A stretch of DNA of 64,000 nt from contig NC_049986.1 of NCBI RefSeq assembly GCF_000003815.2, positions 11,196,699 to 11,260,698 on the forward strand, read 5' to 3'. The position numbers and the translations under genes were made by a program. Positions 49,575 to 61,304 of the stretch are shown here, piece by piece. Each line of letters opens with the position of its first letter. Within the stretch, counting starts at the first letter, position 1. Origin of the DNA: Branchiostoma floridae (Eukaryota > Chordata > Leptocardii > Amphioxiformes > Branchiostomatidae). The notes beneath the pieces are model-generated. The model was not told where the DNA came from. It saw only the letters and a program-made list of their open reading frames with translations, and made no database searches.

Positions 49575-50440
49575 ACTGTATACCGAAAGCACATGTCGCT
49601 TGAAAGGAAAGAATTCTCAGGAACGCTCAATGAATATGTTAGAACTAGAGAGGCAACATTTGGCAGCAGTTTAGCACATGTCCAGGAAACGTACTTTAAG
49701 TGGAGTGTCCATATCTTCAGAAACGTTTTTAACATTTGACAACACTCTGTAGATCTACTGATATTTCGTATGCACTATAGAGTAACAATGACACAATGTT
49801 TGCATTAATATTTTATAATCCTGGTGTTAGATATCGTTGTCTACATAGGCAATTGTAACGGTTAGTTTGCTACTCCATCGTCTGAATAAAGAAAGCTTTT
49901 CATAAGGCCATGGGAGGAAAGATCTTGATGTTTTTTTCAGTAACGACCTGGCTTCTCTGACTGTCCCTTACCAAATATAAGTCGCTGAAAAGTTATTGAG
50001 GGAAAACGGATGATGTCCACATAAGTCCGGATAGGGACCCTACCGATTACGTACAAGCAGTGATCATGATGATTGTACAATATAGGCTGCGACTAGCTAC
50101 TCTTCAAGAGGTTCGCTCCGGCTGTTTTTTTTTTTTTTCGACGTGTTTTAGAATTTAGTCGGGCTTTCTATTTTATGTGCTGTTTTCATTTTTGGCCAGC
50201 AAACACGAACAGAACAGTACAAAATTGAAAGCCCAACGAAAATGACTAAAACACGTAGAAAAACATGTACAGCCGGAGCCGAACCTCTGCTTGGAGAATA
50301 GCGACCATGGTGTACACATAGGCCTCTCCGATCGAACGCGGCGCCCCAAAGTAGGCTAGAAAACATCAAGCATTTATACATAAAGTCCAATGTTCAACAA
50401 CACGTCACAAAGTCATGTGAAACATTCATGACTCAACAAC
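49575..50440. other. Spacer between copies B and C
   Basis: The first 400 bases align with the 3' flank of copy C (52753-53200): AGAATTCTCAG, CGTTGTCT, TGAATAAAGA and ACGRCMTGGCTTCTC occur in the same order. This marks the B/C tandem duplication. A poly(A) hexamer lies at 49885-49890. The MITE at 50096-50302 is absent from the C spacer. Confidence 0.7.
50096..50302. mobile_element. 207-bp palindromic MITE upstream of copy C
   Basis: GCTACTCTTCAAGAGGTTCG and CTCCGGCTGT at the left are mirrored by ACAGCCGGAGCCGAACCTC and TTGGAGAATAGC at the right, allowing small gaps. Arms also share CGTGTTTTAG and GGGCTTTC. It lies about 140 bp upstream of the copy C start codon. Confidence 0.8.
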
Positions 50441-52752
50441 ATGGCGAAAGTTATCGCTGTTTTCGGAGCGACTGGTGAGTTTTCTATTGATTCTTCACGC
50501 CATTCTGGCGTATGTAGTGCTGATACACATCCTAGATATACAATGAGAGTGCCAGGATCATTAGCAGCAACATAGCTTGATTGAATCAAAACTATTTATC
50601 CTGCGAAACCTAAATCTTCTGGCTCAACAGGATTACAGGGAGGCGGGGTGGCCAATGCCCTTCTGGAGGACTCTGACTTCAAAGTCCGAGTGGTGACGAG
50701 GAGCGCCTCCAGCGACAAGGCTAAGGCACTGCAGGAGAGAGGTGCTGAGGTCGTTGAGGCCAGTTTTGACGATCCTGGCTCACTGGAGCGGGCACTGCAG
50801 GTAAAAAGTCGGGAATTCGAAATGACATAAACAGTCAACATTTGAAAATTTATAGCATACAATGAAATATGCGCAATTGTTCTTAACAAAATGAATTTCT
50901 TCTTGTGCACTTTTGTGGTATACGAGTTGTAATATTGTCATTTCTAAGGAACGTTAGAACCACATTTACAAGAACAAGTATATACAAACATGAACAAGTT
51001 TTGCACGGTTGCTTTGATTGTCCCTCATTTCAGAAGGAGAAAAAGAAAGAGGAGGGCAAAGAAAGAAGAGGAACACAACAAAGAAAACAATATGTATGGT
51101 ATGACAAAAGTACTCCATGAATGGAACTTGATATCTTTCCTCATCACAGTTGAAATAAATGTGCTTTAAGTGGATTTTTTGTTGCTCCTTTCCCTTTTCT
51201 CTCGCCAGGGCGCCCACGGAACGTTCGTGATGACCCAGTATGCCATTGAACGCCCAGATTTCTACCAACTGGAGATTAAGCAGGTACAAGACTTGGTTGA
51301 CACAATTTTAAGCTCACATGATTTTGTTCACCACAGCCAAAGCATTCGGCAAATTGTACGCCCCTGTGGTCTTGTCATCATACTGTTGTACTTGACGTCT
51401 ACTCTATTACTTCAAAATATAACGAAAGCATGATTTACAGAACTGCCTGGAGAACTAACTGTATGCCGGTGCGCCACGCTCCCTAAGGAGCATGCGGAGC
51501 TGAGTGCGTGAGTATGACCCCATCCCCACCCCAAAGTTCATGCTTTATTCGTAGCAATACAAAATTACAACTGAACGAGACTCTTTGTTATCACATATTT
51601 ACATATGGTCTTCGAATTTTCTAATCCTAGGGTAAGGCTGTGGCGGATGCGGCAAAAGCAGCCGGTGTGCAACACGTGGTGTTCAGCAGCCTGGATGCCG
51701 TCCAGAAGACCATGGGGTTCCCCTGTCTGCTCTACGACTCGAAGGCACACGTCGAGGAGTACATGAAGTCTATCGGCCTGCCGGTCACCATTGTGAAGTA
51801 CCCCCTCTACTACGAGAGCTACCTTTCACTCCGCCTTGTGAAGAAACTGAAAGATGAGACCTATAAAATAGGTTTGTAGGAGTTCTAATTGTTGTCCATT
51901 TCAAGCCCCCGACGTTTGTAGACAAACTCTTTCTGACATCCAAGGCTACATAAGTCTAAGAACCCTGTGTACTGCTATGCAAGAAATTGAAGAGGTGACT
52001 TTATGATCTATATATATGATACAAATCCATGACACGTATACAGAAGAAGACCAAGAATGTATGCATATGTTGGTGACTTTCAGTCCTTCGATATATTCCC
52101 ATTGTCTAAAATGACCGGTTTTGTTGCGTAGAGAGCCACGCCACGTGAGTTGTACTTACCATGTCAGGTATATATCCCGCTATAGTTAGTAGAAACGGAA
52201 CAGTGACTATTGTTTGCCTTGTACTGAATTCTCCAGGTTACGCCATAGAAGGCGCTGCAATACACGGTGTCAGCGTTACTGACATGGGATTTGCCCTCAG
52301 AGAGATCTTCAAGAACAAGGACGAGTGGCTGGGCCGGACTGTCGGCTTCAGCGGAGACAAACTCACCATCCAGCAACACGCGGACATTCTCTCCAAGCAC
52401 CTGGCACCGAACCTTTTCAAACCGACCAAGGTAAGCGGGGGTAAACGTACTAAAGTTTAATGTTTGCCACTGTAGCATACGTATGTGTGCATGCATTCAT
52501 GTTAATGGCTCCAAAGCATCAATTATACCATCCGTTTATCCTTAATGTTCACAGATGACGGTGGACGAGTTCAGCAACCTGCCGTTCCAAGGAGCGAAGC
52601 ACTTCGGCGACATGTTCAAGTTTTGGCGCCTGGGTAACCCCGACCATGACGCTGAGCTGACCCGCCAGCTGTACCCGGGCACCAGGAGCTTCGACCAGTG
52701 GGTGCAGGACAACAAGGGGGCGCTGTTGAGCGCTATGGCAAACAAAATGTAG
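50441..52752 (+). CDS. NMRAL1: NMRAL1-like NADP(H)-sensor protein, copy C
   Basis: Six exons in phase: 50441-50474, 50631-50800, 51209-51283, 51631-51871, 52237-52430 and 52555-52752; 303 aa. The first residues MAKVIAVFGATGLQGGGVA form the Rossmann nucleotide loop. Exon 3 is 25 codons (MTQYAIERPDFYQLEIKQ), exon 4 has GVQHVVFSSLDAVQKTMGF, exon 5 has EWLGRTVGFSGDKLTIQQ, and the last exon FPFQGAKHF-type text is here NLPFQGAKHFGDMFKFWRL. Exon sizes and phases match copies A and B exactly except the last exon. Intron 1 is only 156 bp. Closest in layout to B, with which it shares 3' flanking sequence; poly(A) hexamer at 53125. It appears intact. Confidence 0.92.
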
Positions 52753-53577
52753 AAATATACATGTAGTATGTGTACTGTAGTCACATGCATGTTTGGAAGA
52801 AAATAATTCTCAGTAACGTTCAGTGAATATGGTAAATTTACTGCTTATTGCAACAGTACCGCTGTCTGAAAAATTACGTCATTCTATATAGGTGATGAGA
52901 AATGAATATGAACTGACAAGTTTGGGGACTTATGAAAACTTTATGTTTCAAAAAATATTCTTTAACATTGGACAAAACTCTGTACCGATACTCATATCCG
53001 CTGCAAAGTAACAATGATATTATGATAGATCATTTACTTTAATAGTTGTTGGTTTGGGCCACAATTACAATGTATTAGATTTCGTTGTCTCACATAACCA
53101 ATTGTGGAAGTTTATTTGCTTTTGAATAAAGATGATGCCTTGGGATGAAAGATCGTGATGTTTTCTGAGTAACGGCATGGCTTCTCCAAATGCCCCTTAC
53201 CCATCATGATAAGCAGATCAACAGCTGTTGAGGGAAACAGATGATTCACATATCTTCCTACTAGTCTTCATAATATGCGTGAAGGCGTCTTTTACAACCA
53301 TTTCTTGCGCTGTAATCCTAATGTCTTGCATATTTTCACATTTTCCACAACAAACAATGTGCAGTTATCGAGATGGAGCAAAGGGGTGTATTTGAGTCAC
53401 ATGGCGGTCTCTTTTATTGCAAAAGGGGCGGTAAATAAAAAACATCACACTTGCGTACTACCTCTTGATAACAAACTTGGTGTGTAACGCCTTGAGGCGG
53501 CTCACCTGGTATGCTGCACAAACAAATTTTAAACAAACACAGTTGGGGTCAGAAGCCAGGTTTCAAAGTTCAAGAGC
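52753..53577. other. Spacer between copies C and D
   Basis: Homologous to the B/C spacer over its first half. A hexamer AATAAA at 53125-53130 is a plausible poly(A) signal for copy C. No other exon seen. Confidence 0.6.
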
Positions 53578-54301
53578 ATGGCGGATGTTATCACTGTTTT
53601 CGGAGCGACAGGTGACCTTTCACATTATTTTCAAACCATACTATGTAATCTTCAAGCTGCCACACATGCATGTACGTGTTCATATTAAATGGTAGCTCTC
53701 TGATCAGAAGCAGTCACGTAGCCTGATTGAATCAAAGCTATTTGTATGGTCTGACAGGGACACAAGGAGGTGGAGTGGCCAATGCTCTTCTAGGGCAACT
53801 AGAGTTCAAGGTCCGTATAGTGACGAGAAGCGCCTCTAGCGACAAGGCTAAGGCATTGCAGGAGAGAGGTGCTGAGGTCGTTGAGGCCACTTTTGACGAT
53901 CCCGGCTCACTGGGGCGGGCAGTGCAGGTAGGGCTGTCTACCTGGCACTGTGAAAGTACTAGCTACGTCGACGCTGGAACTTAACATCGTTCATCGTCAG
54001 CGTTGAAATATATATTCACAAATTAGATTTTGAAGTCGTTTCTTTTCTGGCGATTGAAAGTGTCCTCTGTTTATGATGATACAGTGTTTATTTCTCTCGC
54101 CAGGGCGCCCATGGAACTTTCGTGATGACCACGAATTTATTTGAACTTCCAGACTTCGATTTATTTGAACTTCCAGACTTCGGACAACAAGGGGGCGCTC
54201 TTGGACGCGCTCTCAAACTGCACAGTGCAACATTGAACAGAGTGTCCTCCAAGCAGAGGTTGGGTCGGGGTAGAGTAGTGGCCAGGCCGCGAGATTTCTA
54301 A
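53578..54301 (+). pseudogene. NMRAL1: NMRAL1-like copy D, truncated by an exon 3 to exon 6 deletion
   Basis: Exons 1 (53578-53611, MADVITVFGAT) and 2 (53758-53927) are intact, the same sizes as in the paralogues. Exon 3 starts normally at 54104 (GAHGTFVMTTN) but after a 24-bp perfect tandem duplication (54135-54158 and 54159-54182) it runs into GACAACAAGGGGGCGCTC at 54183, which is the end of exon 6 in the other copies. Exons 4, 5 and most of 6 are missing. The exon 6 remnant is out of frame, and reading through stops at 54299-54301 after about 133 residues. The 3' flank still matches copies B and C (GAGAATTCTCATCAACGCTC at about 54397). The substrate domain is absent, so it is a pseudogene unless a truncated Rossmann-half protein is used. 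Confidence 0.88.
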
Positions 54302-54370
54302 CAGCCTCCTCGAGCAGTGTAGTAAGAAATCCCCGACACTGATATCCCCGATCCAACCTGTGCGTAAAGG
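54247..54370. mobile_element. Small fold-back repeat inside the copy D remnant
   Basis: GCAGAGGTTGGGTCGGGG (54253-54270) is mirrored, with two mismatches, by CCCCGATCCAACCTGTGC (54347-54364). GATTTCTAACAG and AGTAAGAAATC also pair. It appears inserted between the exon 6 fragment and the conserved 3' flank. Confidence 0.6.
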
Positions 54371-54459
54371 ATAAAGTATGTGCACTGTTTGAAAGGAGAG
54401 AATTCTCATCAACGCTCAGTAAATATGAAAACATTACTGCTTTATTGGCATCTTTCTCT

Positions 54460-54992
54460 AACGTTGATGATTAAGAACAGTCTACATGGTGGAAAATACA
54501 TATGACCTGATTGGTTGTTTGAGTAGGCTAGGGATGCATGTAGATACCATTCTTTAACGTTTTCCATTAACACCTTTGCTCTTTTACTCAACTGAACATC
54601 TACTTATAAGGGATGAGGTATTTGCTTGGAGACCTTATTCTATTTCCTATTTTGGGCTTTTAGATCTAATTACATAGCTCATAGTATGTCATTAATTTCA
54701 TAATTAGTTAGATGTAATTATGATAGTAATCATAATTTATGTAATCATATATAAGAAACATCTAGTCATAAGACCAACAAGATGTAACAAGACCTAGAAC
54801 GAATGATGATTATACCTATATTGTACAACCTTCCTCTTGAAGAAAGGTAGAAGATGTATTTCTAATACTATATGCAGTTTCAACTGTTGTTGCCTTCTTG
54901 TCTTCTTAGTGTATAGAGTGTCTTGAGTATGTTAAGTTAAGACACAGGATAAGAACATCCACGAAGACGTCTTCAGACGCTGAGGACAATTG
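54460..54992. other. Tail-to-tail spacer between copies D and E
   Basis: AT-rich, with GTAATTATGATAGTAATCAT-like simple sequence near 54712-54750. No exon seen. Confidence 0.5.
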
Positions 54993-55204
54993 CTAGTCCA
55001 GGGATTTTTGCAGCACCTCCTTGTTCTCTGCCACCCACGTGTCGAAGCTCTTGGCGGCGGGGTGTAGCTGGCGGGTCAGCTCCACACTACGGTCAGGGTT
55101 GTGAAGTCGGTAGAACTTGAACATGTTTCCGAGGTCGTCAGCTCCTGGGAAACGTAGCTGGGCAAACGCCTCAGCTGTCATCTAGGAGACAATACACACG
55201 AGAG

Positions 55205-55460
55205 GGGGGATTTAGTCACTACTGACGTACGATATAGAATGCTACATGGAAAGCAAAAAATGCTCAGTTCCCATCTCATTTTTGGCGACACCTCAAGGAC
55301 GGAGCCAGTAGTACATTGTTCTGTTTGACAGTAACAACCACTTCCATTTAGTCAATACTGACATGCGATATAGAATGCTACATGGACAGCAAAATGAGCT
55401 AAGTCCTATATCTCATTTTTGGCGACGCATTGTTCTGTAAGCCAGTAACAACCACTTCCA
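55205..55460. repeat. Imperfect tandem duplication in copy E intron 5
   Basis: TTTAGTCA-TACTGAC, CGATATAGAATGCTACATGG, CTCATTTTTGGCGAC, CATTGTTCTGT and AGTAACAACCACTTCCATC occur twice in the same order (from about 55211 and 55348). The word TTTTTGGCGACACCTCAGGG also occurs at 62776 in the matching intron of copy F and at 39147 in copy A. Confidence 0.8.
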
Positions 55461-57066
55461 TCATCAGGTAACTGACTGGTGCCTACGACAGTTGAATGAT
55501 CTAGTACTACAACAGACTTACGTCGCTGGCCTTGAACACCTTCGGTGCCAGGTGCTTGGAGAGAATGTCTGCAGTCTGCTGGATGGTGATTCTGTCACCG
55601 CTGAAGCCCACAGCCTTGCGGATCCACTGAGCCCTGTTCTTGAAGATCGTCCGAACTGCAGGACCCATGTCTGCTGCACTGACGATGTCCATTGCAGCGC
55701 CCTCCATCGGGACTCCTAGAGAATTACAGTGTGTCAATTGATTGAAGGGGTATGCATGGGGTATGCCTGATAAACGAAATAGCAACTTTGGAGTGACATT
55801 ACGTATTTACTACAACAATGACGGCTACCAATTTTACCAGCCCACCCTTAGCAATACAAAGATATTTATGCTTGACATTTCGCTCATCATCAGACAGTGC
55901 GGTGTAGCAGAAAGTGGTCAAAATCAACCGCTCTGTTGGAAACCCTGTGACAATAAAGATATCAATACAAGTAAGTACCCAATGGCCTCGACCAGACCTT
56001 TGTACGAGGGTATATGATCGTAGAATTTGGCAAAAGGGGAAATAATTGACCAGGAGGGAGTCCGCACCAGGAAGAATACCCTTTCTTTTCGAAGGTCACA
56101 AGCTGCACTCCTCTGAATGGCAAGTTATCTGGCCAATTTATTTTTGCAGCGGCCAATGGAGTCTCGTAGAGACTACTTACCCAAAACGTATGTTCCGTCC
56201 TTCTGTTTTTGTGGCTTTAGAGAAGAGATGTAGTTCTCATAGAAGGAGGAGTATCTGACGAATGTCACTGGCAGTTCTATGGACGTCATGTACTCCTCTA
56301 TCTGCCCCTTGGCGTCGAAGTGAGGACAGGGAAACCCCGCGATCTTCTGAACATTCTCCAGGCCGCTAAACACCACATGGAGAACCCCGGCAGCTTTGGC
56401 GGCGTCCGCTATGGCCTTGCCCTACGTTTGATGTGAAAATGTGGAAATGTAGTTACTCGCGATTCAGCTAGCAAATCAGAGAAAGAAAAACTAGAAACAA
56501 CAGAGGACAATTACGAATAAAATACTGAGGGGCCAGATTTTTGCTGAGCTACTTTTTTTTCAGAAAGGGTAATGTTTGGCTACAGTGTGGTAAATCGTAT
56601 TTTGAGCTACACAGGGAAGAACAGTCGTTAAACATACTTGTTTGATTTCCCTCTCCTGGTCCATATGTTCCCAATAGTTGGTCAACACAAACACTCCGTG
56701 TGCGTCCTGTAGGGGAAACAAACACATGACGTCCATTACAATGGGCCATTTTTGCTGTATTTCACTTTTCACTATCCGACGTTACGACTCACGAGATACA
56801 ACCATTCCCTCGGCTTTGTCTTGATCGTCACTGGAAGCTATACCGGATACAAGAGATTAGGCCAATCACCAAGAAGAGATTATATAATAAGCTGCATGAC
56901 ATAACGAAATCAATTTTTCTAGTACCAAACTGCAGTTTTGAGACGGTTCACCTGCAGGGCAGGTCCCAGCGTGCTTGGATCGTCCAGACTTGCCGTAACC
57001 ACCTCGGCACCTTTCGCTTGCAGTGCCTTAGCTTTGTCGCTAGAGGCGTTTCTCGTTACAGCTCGG

Positions 57067-59640
57067 ACTTTAAAGACTAGGAGAAATAGGATCGATTTTT
57101 TAATTTTTGCAAACTTTTTTAACGATCTAGAGGATCATTTCCTCGCTATTAGATTGAGATATTTTTCATGTGATAATTTGGTCGGAAAGTTATGTTAAAA
57201 CGTCTTTAAAAAGTGCGATTTGGGGCATCCGAGGGCGAATTCAAATGATATGCATGACGTCATTTTAGAGAGTCGCGTTCTTGTAGTAGCTCTACCCCTG
57301 TCCGCTGTAATGGCGTCTTGTACTACCGGTCGTGTTAGTACAAAGTCCAGTGGACGTTATTGTGTCGCAGGAGGCCCACATGGCGTTAGCTGTAAGAATA
57401 GTCAGTCTACCGAGGGGATATCTATGCACAGATTCCCCAAAGTTAAAAATGACAGAACTGCGGCTGACAAATTGAGAGTCTCAGCGAGCTAGAAAACAGT
57501 GTACAAAATTATGTATCAAGTTTGTTCAGAGGCATGGTTCCTTCCGCGACATCTACGGCTCCGCACACTTCGAGCTCCGCACACTTCGAGCCCTCGTACT
57601 TCAACATGAACCTTGAGATTATATTGGGGAGAGCTGTGGGAGGACCAGAAGGATTATCGCAGGAAAAGTTCCAACTATTGACACCGCTGGTCTGCCGACT
57701 CCCAGTCACGGAACGCGCGCGGAGAAGGGTGAATTCGCCACTGTTTATCACAGCTGCAGGACGTTTATCTGTCACATACTAGTAGTAATTCACCCTGTAA
57801 ATTTACCTTGTATTTCGCTTGTTCTGGTCATAACTGTGTTGCCATTATTGTGAAGTACTTGTACGCTTTGACTCCGACACAAAACAGCACAAATGATTCT
57901 TGGATTTTACATCTTTGTCGGCGTCCGGATAGATTTCATAACAAAGTGAACCGCTTATACCGAACTCGTAACAACAATGATGCCGACGCTGTCCCAAGAT
58001 TTTCAAGCACGAAAATTTGCTGACCGTATTCAAAATACGTTGGAAAAATAGTCACTAGATTTTGTCATGAGTATTGTAGTTTTTGGTCTCCGTAAAACCA
58101 AGTTACGAGCGAATCTGGGATTTTTCGTCGTCGACAACAACAACTCTAAGAAAAATGGCCCCAAAAAAGATGGCGGCCGTGCGCTAAAAACCTCAGAGAC
58201 TTTTCGAATTTTCTTTCACGGAAACACCAGTCTGTATGTTTTTCCTCGAATCACTAGGAGCTTACGAAATCTGTGTGTTGTTTAGTGTCTTAGCGGTGGA
58301 CATGCTGTTGATAGATGAGTTAAAGTAGTTTGGTTTTGTATAAAAACTTCTAGCGTAACCTGAGCATGTAAACAAAGGAAAATATATCGAGGTTGCGGGA
58401 CCACAAGCATGTACGTACTCGTTACTATGTCATCGATAACTCGTTTTTTTTTGCTCGTGTAGCTACAAACTTGGCACTTTTGTCGCTAGATTTTGCCATG
58501 AATATTGTAGCATTTATATGTAGTACTGATATGGTCTCCGTAAAACCTAGTTACGAGTGAATCTTGGATTTTTCGTCGTCAACAACAAAGAAAAATTCCT
58601 CACAAAAAAATGGCGGTCCCGTGCCATGCGCTATTATTTAACCACACTTTTCGAATTTTCTATCACGGAAACACCAGTCTGTGTGTTTTCCTCGAATCAA
58701 TAGGAGCTTACAAAATCTGTCTGTTGTGCAGACAAATATGAGACAGAAAGAACAGTCACTCTCAAAATGTTTCACGGACTCGTCACAATCTGGAGGCGTT
58801 TAGCTAGCTATCGGCCGTGCTCACGACTAGAAATAGTCAGTCTACGACGTAACATCTATCCGATAAAAGCTTACAGGTTTGTAAACAAACACATACTTTG
58901 AGTGGGAATGTATTTTGAATCGCATTTCTTGTGGCAATGAGGTTGCTTCTCATTTTAAATCCTGGCGAACTGTACGTAGTTAGTTGCTCAGCTGTTGTAT
59001 ATTTGTACGCGACCGAAGCTTTAGTCCCGGTTTCGCTAGCAGACACAAGCTGAGACCGCAAAGAGGCACAAATTTCTGCGCTTCCGCTAGAAAACATCTT
59101 CAAATTAATGTACAGCATGGCCTCCTTACTGAGGATAATGTAAGCTAATGCTATCATTTGTGTATAGAAGAAGCGATGACTGTTTGTCCCCGCTTATTCC
59201 ACACGCTACAATAATGAACTTTCTCCCCGCTTGCGTTACGCACGCTTGGTACGTGCATCAACTTCAAGTGCCTCTAAGATATATTTCAGTGGCGTGAATA
59301 CGAACGAAATTCTCTTCAAGTGAAGTGAAGTATGTGTTCTTTAGTCGTGCCGAGTTTCGTCAATGAATTATGTTTCCTTTATAAGATACGGGTCTATCAA
59401 ATGTATATTATTCCCCTAGTCAACCATACCAGCTAGTAGGGACTAACTAAAATGACGTCACGGCATGTTCCTAATTAGTTCCAGCAAAGAGCTCAAAGTA
59501 CACATTTTTATGTCGCTGTTTGAGGGACTTCCGGACGGACAATTGATTTGAAACTTGCATTGACTTTTTCAGAAAAGATCAAATTTTTACATTATTGGTA
59601 GAAAATGCTACAGACGATTTCATTTCAGTTACACTTTAAA
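57067..59640. mobile_element. 2558-bp insertion (57075-59632) with 8-bp target duplication in copy E exon 2
   Basis: ACTTTAAA flanks the insert on both sides (57067-57074 and 59633-59640). Removing the insert and one flank copy restores exon 2 to 170 bp, the size in every paralogue. The ends share weak inverted similarity (GAAATAGGATCG against GAAATGAAATCG). An 8-bp duplication points to a hAT-type element; because the repeat contains TTAA, a TTAA-targeting family is also possible. It contains a tandem duplication of about 450 bp but no recognised transposase, so it is likely non-autonomous. Confidence 0.88.
58040..58740. repeat. Tandem duplication, period about 450 bp, inside the insertion
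   Basis: Text at about 58045-58285 recurs at about 58485-58735: GTCACTAGATTTTGTCATGA, GGTCTCCGTAAAACC, GGATTTTTCGTCGTC, TTTTCGAATTTTCT, CACGGAAACACCAGTCTGT and CTTACGAAATCTGT, in the same order with scattered changes. Each unit has an ATGGCGG word after an A-rich run (58167 and 58608). Confidence 0.85.
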
Positions 59641-59687
59641 ATCCTGGTCTTCAAGAAGGGCGTTGGCGACAGCCCCTCCCTGTGTTC

Positions 59688-61270
59688 CTGTAAGATTAAC
59701 ATGCTTTTATGTGTTCTTAAAGATACCAATATGATGAGTAAGCAAGCGACCTCTCAGCAAAGGACAACACAAAATGACAACACCATAGTCGAGAGTAATG
59801 CAGTATTTTTTAAATTTAATTTACATCAAAGGTTTTGCTTATTTCAACCAGTGATTTTAGTTCTTCTGAATATACCGATAGTGGGCACTAGCGACATCTA
59901 TGATGTTGGATCTTCAAAAAACGCCTGTTAGAAGCAGGTCTTTGACTATTTGCATAACGCACTTGCCTCGATATACGAAAGGTTGATAGGACGGTGGCTT
60001 TGTCAGCGGTCATGTTATCCGCATCCACGTGCAACTTACCAAACAGACCACGGATGAATGATGAACAATCACGGTGACCTAAAAACCTCACAGTAAAATG
60101 TTTTCTTTTAGTCCTATTCTAGACCTATGGTAAATACTTGCCAATCACTGCGGGGACATCAGACTATGAGGACAATGCTCCTGGATAGTTTGTAGACACA
60201 TTGAGCAGATTTTGGAATGTACTTACATTTCAAAGTCTGCTCAAACACGCATAACAAGTAACCAACATAATGCTGCTAATACTGCTTAACATTTCCATAC
60301 TACCATTCTCATCAGACACAGTGCAAAGAAAATGCAATGACTGACATGATATTGGTCGACCCAGAAGTGCTATGTGTTTTGTCTGGACTCCTGTGTCAAA
60401 TATTGTTCTGATAAGTAATGGGTGGATGTCAAAGTGAATGTCGACTTAGACAGATCTGGTCTCCCCTAAGTGTACATCTGGTGGGGGTAGTCAAATAATG
60501 GATTACCCCAGGCTCTTTTCAACCTCCTTTCACAGGCCAAAAGGCTATCATTTTGTGGGACTGCCTGTATAGTTGTGAGATTGCCAATAAGTTTAAACAA
60601 CAGAATCTTTTTCCCCTGATATATCGAAGCTTTTGCTTATTTTTTTCCACCTTTAATTTAGACTAGAGTAGTCGCTTACTATACTGTTTTAGTCTGTTTT
60701 TTTCTTTTGTCACCTGCAATTAGCCCTTGGGCAACAGTTTGCAATAAACTTATTATCATCCATGCATAGGCGGTGCCAAATTGTCAGAAATTCAGATCTC
60801 AAACAGATAAAACGTTAGCTTAGAATAGCTACATTGCTTTAGAGGATTGTACAATCATTCAATATAATAGCAAGGCGAACGCAAGCTATTTCATGCTGCA
60901 AACGTTCTTTCAAAGCAAGCAATAGAAAACTTAACACCGAAATCAAAGCTTCTGAGTTGCCCACACCTGTCACTAGTGCTGTTCTCATCGAGTTCAGCCT
61001 CAGGCTGTTGCTCTATGATTTGCCCGGCATGTGACTCCTTGTCTGTCTCAATGGCTAGCGAGGCGATGCCTAAAAATGAACAGCTTCTGAACGCAGCAAT
61101 CGTCAAGACGCAAAACGCTAACCGAGTAACAGACTGGTGAGTAGAGAAGCCTTGAACGGCATGCAACAGGGCCCGTTAAACGTCCTCTCGGTCGTTTTCA
61201 TAGCCGGCACACATGTACATATAACATGAGTAGTTTTATACACGTCTTCTCAGAGACATTTCAGACTCAC
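59688..61270. other. Copy E intron 1
   Basis: Non-coding as far as I can see. The frame 60891-61166 (-) has no family resemblance. Confidence 0.5.
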
Positions 61271-61304
61271 CTGTTGCTCCAAAAACAGTGATAAGTTTCG
61301 CCAT

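Larger units (their letters stand above)
54993..61304 (-). pseudogene. NMRAL1: NMRAL1-like copy E, exon 2 interrupted by a 2.56-kb insertion
   Basis: Exons: 61271-61304, exon 2 in two pieces (59633-59687 and 56952-57074), 56638-56706, 56181-56421, 55522-55715 and 54993-55181. All splice sites and phases match the paralogues. Without the insertion it would encode 298 aa, close to human NMRAL1 (299). Exon 3 is 23 codons and reads VFVLTNYWEHMDQEREIKQ, exon 4 VVFSGLENVQKIAGF and EEYMTSIELP, exon 5 VPMEGAAMD, and exon 6 GADDLGNMFKFYRL, all close to vertebrate NMRAL1. As sequenced, exon 2 hits a stop directly after the left breakpoint (GTG TAA). A splice-acceptor-like TTTCTCCTAG lies at the far edge, but joining it to the nearby GT donors shifts the frame. 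It is either a recently broken gene or a polymorphic insertion allele. Confidence 0.85.

Noticed and set aside
57509-57782. Overlapping 86-88 codon frames on both strands inside the exon 2 insertion, considered as transposase remnants
   Set aside because: No catalytic motif or zinc finger pattern is visible, and neither frame extends beyond 90 codons.
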